Source: Cryptoclostridium sp036644995
GTDB lineage: Bacteria > Bacillota > Dehalobacteriia > UBA7702
Assembly: GCA_036644995.1 (NCBI GenBank)
Contig: JAVXOZ010000007.1
Span: 1 to 64,000, forward strand
Length of the DNA stretch: 64,000 bases
Direction of reading: 5' to 3'
Below, piece after piece: positions 25,090 to 33,300 of this stretch; position 1 is the stretch's first letter, and each line of letters opens with the position of its first letter. The translations under genes and the position numbers were made by a program. The notes under the pieces are model-generated. The model was not told the origin of the DNA and searched no databases. It saw only the letters and a program-made list of their open reading frames with translations.

Positions 25090-25896
25090 ATGAAGTATGA
25101 CCTTCATGTTCACAGTAATTATTCAGATGGTGATTTCACCATGGATGAGCTTTCTATTTTGGCAAAAAAAAACAATTTGGGCGGCTTTGCCATAACCGAC
25201 CACGATACTGTGGCAGGGTGGGCAGAAATTGAAAATCTCAGGGCAAAACACGGTATTATCATAATACCCGGTGTGGAAATCAGTACGGAATTTAATGATA
25301 CCGATGTGCATATTTTAGCCTATGGTTTAACTTTAGAAAGCAAAAATACCTTGGATTTACTTGGCGAATTATATAATTCCCGATTTCATCGCACTGAATT
25401 AATGGTGGAAAAACTTCGAAGTTTGGGTTTTGATATCGAGGCAAAAGATGTTTTTGCCATATCCGGACAAGGCTCACCTGGTCGTCCCCATATTGCAAAA
25501 TTAATGGTGCAAAAAGGATATGCAAAAACTGAAAAAGAGGTATTTGAAAAATATATTTCACGGGGGTCTTTAGCTTATGTGCCCAGAAAAAAAGTTTCAC
25601 CCTTTGAATGTGTAAAATTGATAAAATCAGATGGCGGCTTTGGTGTTTTGGCACATTCCGGCATAGATGATACCTATAAATTAGCAGAAAAATTAAAAGA
25701 TGGCGGTTTGTGGGGCTTAGAGGTTTTTCATAGCTCTCACAGCGTGGTAGTTGAGAGAAAACTAAAAGAATTGGCGGAAAATTTGGGTTTGGAAATTACA
25801 GGCGGCTCGGACTTTCACAGTTTAGATGATAAAGGACACGGCAATTTAGGCACTAAATTTATTGAAACGGATAATATTTTCAGTAAATTCAAATGA
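25090..25896 (+). CDS. PHP-domain phosphoesterase
   Basis: 268 residues of the PHP family that includes 3',5'-nucleoside bisphosphate phosphatase / RNase AM-like enzymes. Metal-binding motifs in order: DLHVHSNYSDG, ITDHDT, GVEIST, LAHSG and GGSDFHS. ATG 25090 is chosen for its 8-base distance from GGAG; in-frame GTG and TTG at 25081/25084 overlap the dipeptidase stop. The substrate cannot be fixed from sequence; the family usually acts on small phosphorylated nucleotides or short RNAs. It follows the dipeptidase in the same operon. Confidence 0.88.
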   Translation: MKYDLHVHSNYSDGDFTMDELSILAKKNNLGGFAITDHDTVAGWAEIENLRAKHGIIIIPGVEISTEFNDTDVHILAYGLTLESKNTLDLLGELYNSRFHRTELMVEKLRSLGFDIEAKDVFAISGQGSPGRPHIAKLMVQKGYAKTEKEVFEKYISRGSLAYVPRKKVSPFECVKLIKSDGGFGVLAHSGIDDTYKLAEKLKDGGLWGLEVFHSSHSVVVERKLKELAENLGLEITGGSDFHSLDDKGHGNLGTKFIETDNIFSKFK

Positions 25897-25926
25897 TATC
25901 ATAATTTTTGACGGAGGAAAACGCAG

Positions 25927-26676
25927 ATGTGGAAAGAATTTCGAGTTGCTGTTTCATTTTTAACAACATTACCATTAAAATATAAAGGGGAATGGGACGA
26001 AAAAACATTTTCCCGTGCTACCATATTTTACCCTGTTGTTGGTTTAATTATAGGTTTAATAACCATAGGGGTAATTGCTCTTTTAAAATTAACGGGTTTT
26101 TATCACATTGCGGCTTTTGCGGGACTGGTAACATCCATAGTTCTTAGTGGGGGCTTGCATTTAGATGGATTTATGGATATGTGTGATGGTCTTTTGGCAT
26201 CCCGTGGCCCTGAACGTGCTTTGGAAATTATGAAAGATAGTAGGGTAGGCTCGTTTTCTGTTATTGGCGTTATTCTCCTGCTCTTTTTGAAATATCTTTT
26301 ATATGATGCCTTGGTGGTTTCTCCTTTGTTTATTTTTGCAATATTGGCGGCATTAACCTTTTCTCGTTTTGTGCAGGTTTGCTGTTTATTGCTTTTTACC
26401 TGTGCAAGAACAGAGGGATTAGCTGTTACTGTGCAAAAATATGTTAATAAGTATGCCTTAATTTTAGGCTTGGTAATTATTTGCTTTATCATAGGGGTAA
26501 GCGGTGCATGGTGTTTATTACCTGCATTTATTATTTCCTTGGGAATTATTTTGGGAATTACTTATTCCATAAATAAATTTTTGGGTGGCATTACCGGTGA
26601 CGTAATTGGGGCTATGAGTGAAATCAGTGAAGCATTATTTTTATTTACCGTAATAATATTTTATACAATTATGTAA
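25927..26676 (+). CDS. cobS: Adenosylcobinamide-GDP ribazoletransferase (cobalamin synthase)
   Basis: 249-residue polytopic membrane enzyme that joins adenosylcobinamide-GDP with alpha-ribazole in the last steps of cobalamin assembly. The signature LHLDGFMDMCDGLLAS with conserved Asp residues lies at ~77-93, followed by the MKDSRVGSFSVIG motif. Five to six hydrophobic helices. No other cobalamin gene and no cobalamin riboswitch lie next to it; the preceding gap is 30 bases with GGAGG. Cobalamin supply matters here because the corrinoid protein AcsC/D and methyltransferase chain depend on it. Confidence 0.93.
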   Translation: MWKEFRVAVSFLTTLPLKYKGEWDEKTFSRATIFYPVVGLIIGLITIGVIALLKLTGFYHIAAFAGLVTSIVLSGGLHLDGFMDMCDGLLASRGPERALEIMKDSRVGSFSVIGVILLLFLKYLLYDALVVSPLFIFAILAALTFSRFVQVCCLLLFTCARTEGLAVTVQKYVNKYALILGLVIICFIIGVSGAWCLLPAFIISLGIILGITYSINKFLGGITGDVIGAMSEISEALFLFTVIIFYTIM

Positions 26677-26771
26677 ATTTGTTATAAAATAACTTAATAT
26701 TTATCTGTTCAAAACGACTATTATATGCTATTATATAATGTAATATATTAAAAATTGGAGGAAATTCTGAA

Positions 26772-28226
26772 ATGGATAAGTTTTCTAAAGAAGGCTTGAC
26801 TTTTGATGACGTTTTATTGATTCCGGCAGCTTCAGAAATTATACCTAAAGATGCAGAATTAGCTGCATGGCTTACGAAAAAAATAAAATTAAATATACCG
26901 CTTATGAGCGCAGGTATGGATACTGTAACAGAAAGCCACATGGCTATTGCAATGGCAAGAGAAGGTGGCATCGGTATCATTCATAAAAATATGTCTATTG
27001 AAGACCAAGCGATGGAAGTTGACCGTGTTAAACGTTCCGAAAATGGTGTTATTATTGATCCTATTTGTTTAGGACCGGATAAAACCATTCAGGAAGCCTT
27101 AACAATAATGGAAAGATACCGCATCTCCGGTGTTCCTATCACTGTGGATAATATTTTGGTAGGTATTTTAACAAACCGTGATTTACGTTTTGAAACGGAT
27201 TTCACCAAAAAAATATCTGAACTTATGACCACTGAAGGTTTAATAACTGCCCCTGAGGGCACAGGTTTGGAAAAAGCTCAGGAAATACTGAAAAATTGTA
27301 AAGTTGAAAAATTACCCATAGTAGATGAAAAAGGGGAATTAAGAGGACTTATTACAATTAAGGATATTCAAAAAGCTAAAAAATACCCCAATGCTGCCAA
27401 AGATAGCAGGGGTAGACTTTTGGTTGGTGCCGCAGTTGGTATTGCCGCAAATACCATGGATAGAGTTGCCGCTTTGGTGGCTTCATCTGTGGATGTTATT
27501 GTGGTTGATACTGCCCACGGTCATTCCCGAGGTGTTTTAAATATGGTGGAAAGAATTAAAACCGCATATCCGGATTTGGATATTATCGGCGGCAATGTGG
27601 CAACAGCCTCAGCAACCGAAGCCTTGATAAAAGCAGGGGCAAGTGCAGTTAAAGTTGGTATTGGTCCCGGTTCTATTTGCACCACCAGGGTAATTGCAGG
27701 TATTGGTGTACCGCAAATTACAGCTATTTATGATTGTGCTCAAGTAGGAAAAAAATATGGTATCCCCATCATTGCTGATGGCGGTATTAAATACTCTGGA
27801 GATTTAGGTAAAGCTATTGCCGCAGGTGCCAATGTTGTGATGATGGGCAGCTTGTTGGCAGGCACTGAAGAAAGCCCCGGTGAAGTTGAAATTTATCAGG
27901 GTCGCAGTTTTAAAGTATATCGTGGCATGGGTTCCATCGCCGCCATGAAAGATGGTAGTAAAGACCGTTATTTTCAAGATGAAAATGATGCCAATAAATT
28001 AGTTGCCGAAGGAATTGAGGGGCGTGTGCCTTTTAAAGGACCTTTGGCTGATACCACTTTCCAACTTATTGGTGGCTTAAGGTCCTGCATGGGTTATTGT
28101 GGTACAAAAACCATACCCGATCTTCAAGAAAATGGACAATTTGTGCGTATCACCAATGCCGGCTTAATAGAAAGCCACCCCCATGATGTGCATGTAACCA
28201 AAGAAGCTCCCAATTATCGCATTTAA
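26772..28226 (+). CDS. guaB: IMP dehydrogenase
   Basis: 484 residues. Converts IMP to XMP with NAD, the committed step to GTP. The TIM barrel is split by two CBS domains at about 95-205. The catalytic cysteine is in GPGSICTTR at ~303, with the flap motif MGSIAAMKDGSKDRYFQ later. A spacer of 95 AT-rich bases precedes it, with TATAAT at 26734-26739 and GGAGG before the ATG. codY follows 21 bases downstream with no terminator between, so the GTP-producing enzyme and the GTP sensor may share a transcript. Confidence 0.97.
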   Translation: MDKFSKEGLTFDDVLLIPAASEIIPKDAELAAWLTKKIKLNIPLMSAGMDTVTESHMAIAMAREGGIGIIHKNMSIEDQAMEVDRVKRSENGVIIDPICLGPDKTIQEALTIMERYRISGVPITVDNILVGILTNRDLRFETDFTKKISELMTTEGLITAPEGTGLEKAQEILKNCKVEKLPIVDEKGELRGLITIKDIQKAKKYPNAAKDSRGRLLVGAAVGIAANTMDRVAALVASSVDVIVVDTAHGHSRGVLNMVERIKTAYPDLDIIGGNVATASATEALIKAGASAVKVGIGPGSICTTRVIAGIGVPQITAIYDCAQVGKKYGIPIIADGGIKYSGDLGKAIAAGANVVMMGSLLAGTEESPGEVEIYQGRSFKVYRGMGSIAAMKDGSKDRYFQDENDANKLVAEGIEGRVPFKGPLADTTFQLIGGLRSCMGYCGTKTIPDLQENGQFVRITNAGLIESHPHDVHVTKEAPNYRI

Positions 28227-28247
28227 GAATGTAGTAAGGACTTTACC

Positions 28248-29033
28248 GTGAAAGAATTACTGAAAAAGATACGAATGGTAAATTTACTGATACAACGTAA
28301 CACAGATTTGCCCCTGAGCTTTAATGAGTTAGCTAAGGTGGTGTGTAAATGTGTTGAGTCCAATACTTATATTCTCAGTAATTCCGGTAAACTTTTAGGT
28401 CATTCCATGGACGATTCTCAAATTTGTGATACAATGACAGATATTGTGGAACATGGTGGTGAATTTCCTGAAAAATATAACGAAGAATTACTTTTATCCA
28501 AAGAAACAACGGTGAATATTCAACGTCAGGGCATATGTACTTTTTATCCTGATATAAAGTGCCATTTGGGCAATAAATATTCAGCCATTATTCCCATTAT
28601 CGGTGGTGGTGATCGTCTTGGTACTTTGGTTTTATCAAAACTCAGTGCATTTTATGATGACGACATTGTTTTAGCAGAATATTGCGCTACTGTTGTGGGC
28701 ATAGAAATTATGCATTCCAAAATTGCTGAAATAACTAAGATAGCCAGAAAAAAATCTTCTGTTTCCATTGCCACTAAGGCATTGTCATATTCTGAAGTAG
28801 AAGCTTTAGTTCATATTTTTACAGAGCTGGATTCCGGAGAAGGAATTATTATAGCAAGCAAGGTGGCTACCAAAGCAGGTATTACTCGCTCTGTAATTGT
28901 AAATGCCTTGCGAAAATTAGAGAGTGCCGCTGTGATTGAGGTGAGTTCTTTAGGTGTTAAAGGCACGCATATCAAAATCATCAACGACTACCTCGTGGAA
29001 GAGTTGAACGAGCTTCGCTCGAAATTAAAATGA
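28248..29033 (+). CDS. codY: GTP-sensing transcriptional regulator CodY
   Basis: 261 residues, CodY family. It represses nutrient-scavenging and stationary-phase genes when GTP and branched-chain amino acids are plentiful. N-terminal GAF-type effector domain (~1-155) and C-terminal winged helix-turn-helix (ASKVATKAGITRSVIVNALRK, ~205-225, then GVKGTHIKIIND). Starts at GTG 28248, with AAGGA seven bases before. Located after guaB rather than in the clpY/clpQ/codY cluster of Bacillus. Confidence 0.95.
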   Translation: MKELLKKIRMVNLLIQRNTDLPLSFNELAKVVCKCVESNTYILSNSGKLLGHSMDDSQICDTMTDIVEHGGEFPEKYNEELLLSKETTVNIQRQGICTFYPDIKCHLGNKYSAIIPIIGGGDRLGTLVLSKLSAFYDDDIVLAEYCATVVGIEIMHSKIAEITKIARKKSSVSIATKALSYSEVEALVHIFTELDSGEGIIIASKVATKAGITRSVIVNALRKLESAAVIEVSSLGVKGTHIKIINDYLVEELNELRSKLK

Positions 29034-29074
29034 TAACGTACAGTATATTAACGTACAATTAAGGGGGAATTTAA

Positions 29075-29488
29075 GTGCTTTTTAGAGAATGTGCAGGTGG
29101 AATTGTTTTTAACGGTGATAAGGTTTTTCTTATCTGTAACGAAAAAGGTGAATGGGTATTTCCAAAAGGTATTATTAAACATGGAAAAACCTCTGCGGGC
29201 GTTGCTGTGGATAGAGTCCAAGCAGAAGCAGGCATTGATGCAAAAATTTTAAGTGCTGTTGGGGAAACTAATTACGAATTTTATTCCATAACCAGGAATG
29301 CTCCTGTTTGCAATCGCATAGTTTGGTTTTTAATGCAAGCAAGTAACGATGATTACAAAATTAATACCGAGGATAAAAAAATCCTTGAAGGCGGCTATTA
29401 CAATATTATTGATGCTTTTGATAAGGTAACATATAGCCAGGATAAATCTTTATTAAATATTGCCTACCGTAAGTTAAAGGAACTATAA
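29075..29488 (+). CDS. Nudix-fold protein with degenerate catalytic box
   Basis: 137 residues with a Nudix fold: start FRECAGGIVFNGDKVFLICN, then EWVFPKG. The box that follows reads GIIKHGKTSAGVAVDRVQAEAGI. In the consensus (Gx5Ex7REUxEExGU) the first Glu is Lys, the Arg-Glu pair is Asp-Arg, and only the second of the paired Glu residues remains. Normal diphosphate hydrolysis is therefore doubtful; it might bind a nucleotide as a sensor. GTG start at 29075 behind GGGGGA. It follows codY after 41 bases on the same strand. The next unit starts with a separate tRNA promoter. Confidence 0.8.
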   Translation: MLFRECAGGIVFNGDKVFLICNEKGEWVFPKGIIKHGKTSAGVAVDRVQAEAGIDAKILSAVGETNYEFYSITRNAPVCNRIVWFLMQASNDDYKINTEDKKILEGGYYNIIDAFDKVTYSQDKSLLNIAYRKLKEL

Positions 29489-29492
29489 ACAC

Positions 29493-29521
29493 TTGACAAC
29501 TGTTTCTTAAATTGTTATACT
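29493..29521 (+). promoter_or_regulatory. Strong sigma-A-type promoter of the tRNA genes
   Basis: TTGACA (29493-29498), 17-base spacer, TATACT (29516-29521), 45 bases before tRNA-Pro. Consensus -35 and ideal spacing. Confidence 0.85.
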
Positions 29522-29566
29522 ATCACTCGTTGATGTGTTAAGTTTTCTACTTATCATTTCACAGCT

Positions 29567-29643
29567 CGGGACGTAGCGCAGTTTGGTAGCGCACCTGATT
29601 TGGGATCAGGAGGCCGCAGGTTCAAATCCTGTCGTCCCGACCA
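29567..29643 (+). tRNA. tRNA-Pro (anticodon UGG)
   Basis: 77-base cloverleaf with a perfect acceptor stem CGGGACG/CGTCCCG, anticodon arm CCTGA-TTTGGGA-TCAGG (anticodon TGG), T arm GCAGG-TTCAAAT-CCTGT, discriminator A and encoded CCA. Canonical in every part. Confidence 0.96.
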
Positions 29644-29678
29644 GTAGTTTTCTTAACTATCAAAATAAAGTAAGTGAT

Positions 29679-29753
29679 AGGGGTGTCGCCAAGTGGCAAG
29701 GCAACGGTTTCTGGATCCGTTATTCGTTGGTTCGAATCCAGCCACCCCTGCCA
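29679..29753 (+). tRNA. tRNA-Gln (anticodon CUG)
   Basis: 75-base cloverleaf with acceptor AGGGGTG/CACCCCT, D arm GCC-AAGTGGCAA-GGC, anticodon arm ACGGT-TTCTGGA-TCCGT (anticodon CTG), T arm TTGG-TTCGAAT-CCAG and encoded CCA. The last anticodon-stem pair is T-T. It lies 35 bases after tRNA-Pro under the same promoter. The glutaminyl-tRNA synthetase gene is also in the window (46853). An imperfect hairpin at about 29758-29785 (AGAGCGGTTT/AAACCGTTCTT) may end the transcript. Confidence 0.93.
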
Positions 29754-29841
29754 ATGGCAAGAGCGGTTTTTATAAACCGTTCTTTGCATATGTATGTTTT
29801 ACCTAATGAATTTAATATAAATTAGTAAAGGAGGTATTACA

Positions 29842-30015
29842 ATGGCAGAGAAGAAAAATGTAAGTGAAAAAGCTTTAGTTTGCAGTTATTACAATAATAA
29901 AGAGGTTGCACCTAAAGAAGGCGGCGACTGCTATAATTTCGAACCAAAAAATCACGATGCCTATACCTGTGTTGGCAGAGCATGCGGTGATTGCTATTAC
30001 AGCAAAAACAAGTAA
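29842..30015 (+). CDS. 57-residue cysteine-rich protein of unknown function
   Basis: Short gene with a strong AAAGGAGG site eight bases before ATG 29842 and a good terminator after it. The 57-residue product has cysteines at 14, 30, 43, 48 and 51 and one histidine at 38; the end reads CVGRACGDCYYSKNK. The CxxxxCxxC cluster near the C terminus could bind a metal or form disulfides. Hydrophilic, with no signal peptide or membrane segment, so likely cytoplasmic. I do not recognise a family. It lies right after two tRNA genes and before the acs operon; it may be read from the tRNA promoter. Confidence 0.7.
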   Translation: MAEKKNVSEKALVCSYYNNKEVAPKEGGDCYNFEPKNHDAYTCVGRACGDCYYSKNK

Positions 30016-30035
30016 TTAAATAAAGTATAAAACAT

Positions 30036-30067
30036 AGTGCCTTTTGTTATTACGAAAGGCACTTTTT
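30036..30067 (+). terminator. Terminator of the cysteine-rich gene
   Basis: AGTGCCTTT...AAAGGCACT hairpin followed by TTTTT, 20 bases after the stop. Clear intrinsic terminator that separates this unit from the acs operon. Confidence 0.85.
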
Positions 30068-30219
30068 AGGTATAAAACGGATTTTTAAAACTAAGGGGTA
30101 AATACATTTATTAAATGAAAAAACCCAGCAAAACACTAATATTAGGACTATGTTTTAATAATAGCCCCAAAGTATTATAAATATTTGCGAAACTGATTTA
30201 TTTATCAAAATTTTTTTCA

Positions 30220-30248
30220 TTGAATTTCGTTGCCACAAAGGTTATAAT
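30220..30248 (+). promoter_or_regulatory. Promoter of the acs (Wood-Ljungdahl) operon
   Basis: TTGAAT (30220-30225), 17-base spacer, TATAAT (30243-30248). It gives an untranslated leader of about 120 bases before cooC, AT-rich with no recognised riboswitch. The interval 30068-30375 holds no gene. Confidence 0.7.
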
Positions 30249-30375
30249 ATTAGTGGCATCAATCTAAGCAAAATATAGAAACCAAGCAACAAAACAAACG
30301 TAAAGCAATATCTTTCTATATATTAACTGCCCAAAAAAAATTATAATAAAAGTGTAAGAACTTTAGGAGGAAAAT

Positions 30376-31152
30376 ATGAAATTTGCCGTATCAGGTAAAG
30401 GTGGCGTAGGGAAAACAACACTATCTGCAAATCTTGCTTTTCGCATGAAAGACAGAGGGTACCAAGTATTTGCCATTGATGCCGATCCTGATTTAAGTTT
30501 AGGTACGGTGTTAGGTATTCCTGAAGAAGAAATCAATAAATTACAGCCCATAGTTGAAATGCGCCAAATGATTACAGACAGAACCCAGGGTGATGGCTCC
30601 TTTTATGTATTAAACCCTGAAGTTGATGATATTTTAGATGATTTTTCCATAGATGTAAATGGTATTAAGTTTTTAAAAATGGGTGCCATAAAAACAGGGG
30701 GTAGCTCCTGCTATTGCTTGGAAAATACATTTCTTAATTCCTTGGTTAGTGCCATAGTTATTAAACGCAAAGAAGCTGTTTTATTGGATATGGGTGCAGG
30801 TATTGAACATCTTACCCGTGGTACATCCAGGTGCGTGGATTGCCTTGTTATCGTTACAGAGCCTTCAGTGGTTAGCACAGATACCGCTAAAGTAACAAGA
30901 AAATTAGCCGAAGAAATTGGTATTAAACATATATACTATGTAGGAAATAAAATTCGCAGACCTGAAGAAATCGAATTTTTAAAATCAAGATTACCCCAAG
31001 AGAATATTTTGGGTACCATTAGCTATAACGACTATCTTTTAGACCAAGCTATGGGAATTGAACTTAATGAAGATTCCGATGATGCCAAAAGATTTAAAAA
31101 AGAGATAGATGCCATATTTGATAGTATTGTTGCAAGACACGGGGATGCTTAA
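30376..31152 (+). CDS. cooC: CooC-type nickel-insertion ATPase (first copy)
   Basis: 258-residue P-loop ATPase of the SIMIBI class. CooC-type proteins bind nickel and help mature the Ni-Fe-S clusters of CO dehydrogenase and acetyl-CoA synthase. Deviant Walker A GKGGVGKTT at residues ~7-15, AIDADPD next, and the CxC nickel motif (SCYC) near residue 113-116. Start at ATG 30376 with AGGAGG. First gene of the acs operon, next to cooS as in other acetogens. A second, diverged copy is at 38882. Confidence 0.93.
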   Translation: MKFAVSGKGGVGKTTLSANLAFRMKDRGYQVFAIDADPDLSLGTVLGIPEEEINKLQPIVEMRQMITDRTQGDGSFYVLNPEVDDILDDFSIDVNGIKFLKMGAIKTGGSSCYCLENTFLNSLVSAIVIKRKEAVLLDMGAGIEHLTRGTSRCVDCLVIVTEPSVVSTDTAKVTRKLAEEIGIKHIYYVGNKIRRPEEIEFLKSRLPQENILGTISYNDYLLDQAMGIELNEDSDDAKRFKKEIDAIFDSIVARHGDA

Positions 31153-31247
31153 CTTCCCTAATAAGTAGGGGTTACCCCACTATTATCAAGGTCACAATGT
31201 TATACATGTTGCTATATATATAATAAATTTTACCAAGGAGGTAAACT

Positions 31248-33275
31248 ATGCCCAGATTTAGAGATACGGACTTAAACTTAGCTCCCTCAGTGCCTCGTAA
31301 GGAACGGGTAAAAGATCCCAAGAACATTATGCGTTCTGTGGATCCGGCCGCATTGGAAATGTTGGCCAAATACAAAGATGAAGGCATCGTTACCGGTTTT
31401 GACCGTTATGCTGCCCAACAGCCTCAGTGCGCTTTCGGTTACGAAGGTGTTTGCTGCAGAATTTGTATCCAAGGACCTTGCCGTGTAAAAGGCATTGAAG
31501 GACCCAACAGCAAAGGCGTTTGCGGTGCACACGGTTATACCATTGTTGCACGTAATGCTGCCAGAATGATGGCGGGCGGTGCTTCTGCTCACTCTGACCA
31601 CGGTCGTGAAATTGTTTACACTTTATTAGCTGCTGCTAAAGGTGAAACCGACGATTTCAAAGTTAAAGATGAAAAGAAATTACGTAGTGTTGCTGCCGCA
31701 GTTGGCATCAGTGCAGAAGGTAAAACTGTTAACGAATTAGCTGAAGAAGTTGCATTGGCGGCTTTGAATGAATTTGGTAACATTACTTCTGAACCTTGCC
31801 GTTGGTTAACCTCATATATTACCGAAGGCAGAAAACAAAAATTTGAAGAGTGTAATATCACTCCTTCTTCTATTGATAGAACTGTTGTTGGTATGTTACA
31901 TCAAACCCATATGGGCGTTGACGCCGATCCTGTAAATATTATCTTTTCAGGCTTAAAATGCGGACTCGCTGACTACACCGGTATGCATGTATCTACTGAT
32001 ATGTCCGATATTTTATTCGGAACCCCTACACCTTGTGTTTCCGAAGCCAACCTCGGTGTTATTAAAGAAGATAAAGTTAATATTATCCTTCATGGTCATA
32101 ATCCTCTTTTAAGCCAAACCATTGTTGATGTAGCTTCCGAAATGGAAGAAGAAGCCATAGCTGCAGGTGCAACAGGCATTCAACTTTCCGGTATTTGCTG
32201 CACAGGTAATGAAGTTTTGATGCGTAGTGGTGTTCCCATCGCAACTGACTTTGCTGCTCAAGAATTGGCTATTATGACCGGTGCTGCCGATGTAATGGTA
32301 GTTGACGTTCAATGCATCATGCCCTCTATCCGTGCGGTTGCAGAATGTTTCCATACTTCTATCGTAACAACCATGGCTAACTCTAAAATCCCCGGTTCTT
32401 ATCATATCGCATTTGATGAAAATCATGCTATTGACAGTGCCAAAGAAGTTATTCGTTTAGCCATTGATACATATAAAAAGAGAAAGGGACTTCCCGTCTC
32501 TATTCCTCAAATCAAAAGCAAAGTTGTTGCCGGTTTCAGCTTAGAAGCTATTTTGGATATCTTTGGCGGAATCAATGCCGAAGCTCCTATGAAAGCTCTT
32601 GTTGATGAAATTGATGCCGGTCGTATTAAAGGTGTTGCCCATCTTTGCGGCTGCAACAACTTAGAATCTGTTCATACACAAAACCATTTGGAAATTGCCA
32701 AGAGTATGTTGAAAAACAACGTATTTCTTATCGCAACCGGTTGCTCGGCTCAGGCTATGGCTAAAGCCGGCTTAATGGATCCTGCTAATGTTGATGAATA
32801 TTGTGGCGCTGAATTGGCCGCTTTCCTTCATAAATTAGAAGCAGCTGCCGGGGACAAACTCACTGATGGTCTTCCCCCTGCATTCCATATGGGCTCTTGT
32901 GTTGATAACTCTCGTTGTCATGACTTCCTCACCTTAATGGCTAACACCATGGGTGTTGATACTCCTAAAGTTCCTTATGTAGCTTCTGCTCCTGAAGCCA
33001 TGAGTGAAAAAGCTATTTCTATTGGTGCCGGCTTGGTTGCTGATGGCGTACCTACCCATGTTGGTACTATGCCTCCATTAGAAGGTAGCTCTCTGGTTTA
33101 CGGCATTGCTTGCCGTATTGCTGCTGATGTTTATGGCGGTTATTTCATTCTCGAAACAGATTATGAAAAAGCATCTGAAAAAATGCTTGCTGCTCTTGAA
33201 TATCGTACTTGGAAACTTGGTATTCATAAAGCCGTAGCAGAACGCTTTGAATCTACCTTGACCAAAAACTATTAA
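31248..33275 (+). CDS. acsA: Anaerobic carbon-monoxide dehydrogenase catalytic subunit (CODH, acetyl-CoA synthase type)
   Basis: 675-residue CODH that interconverts CO2 and CO; CO passes through a tunnel to AcsB. Cysteines C61, C69, C70, C73 and C78 in CAFGYEGVCCRICIQGPC form the D and B clusters. C-cluster ligands are visible: HGHNPLL (His), GICCTGNEVL, DVQCIMPS, HLCGCNNLES, TGCSAQAMAKAG and GSCVDNSR. Length and motif order match the CODH of the CODH/ACS complex. AAGGAGG before ATG 31248; acsB starts 25 bases after the stop. Confidence 0.97.
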   Translation: MPRFRDTDLNLAPSVPRKERVKDPKNIMRSVDPAALEMLAKYKDEGIVTGFDRYAAQQPQCAFGYEGVCCRICIQGPCRVKGIEGPNSKGVCGAHGYTIVARNAARMMAGGASAHSDHGREIVYTLLAAAKGETDDFKVKDEKKLRSVAAAVGISAEGKTVNELAEEVALAALNEFGNITSEPCRWLTSYITEGRKQKFEECNITPSSIDRTVVGMLHQTHMGVDADPVNIIFSGLKCGLADYTGMHVSTDMSDILFGTPTPCVSEANLGVIKEDKVNIILHGHNPLLSQTIVDVASEMEEEAIAAGATGIQLSGICCTGNEVLMRSGVPIATDFAAQELAIMTGAADVMVVDVQCIMPSIRAVAECFHTSIVTTMANSKIPGSYHIAFDENHAIDSAKEVIRLAIDTYKKRKGLPVSIPQIKSKVVAGFSLEAILDIFGGINAEAPMKALVDEIDAGRIKGVAHLCGCNNLESVHTQNHLEIAKSMLKNNVFLIATGCSAQAMAKAGLMDPANVDEYCGAELAAFLHKLEAAAGDKLTDGLPPAFHMGSCVDNSRCHDFLTLMANTMGVDTPKVPYVASAPEAMSEKAISIGAGLVADGVPTHVGTMPPLEGSSLVYGIACRIAADVYGGYFILETDYEKASEKMLAALEYRTWKLGIHKAVAERFESTLTKNY

Positions 33276-33300
33276 TATAAGGAAGGAAGGAGGATTACTA

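Noticed and set aside
25897..25926. Cobalamin riboswitch before cobS
   Set aside because: The gap is only 30 bases and holds just a ribosome binding site.
29583..29825. 80-codon open frame on the plus strand
   Set aside because: It runs straight through tRNA-Pro and tRNA-Gln; no ribosome binding site.
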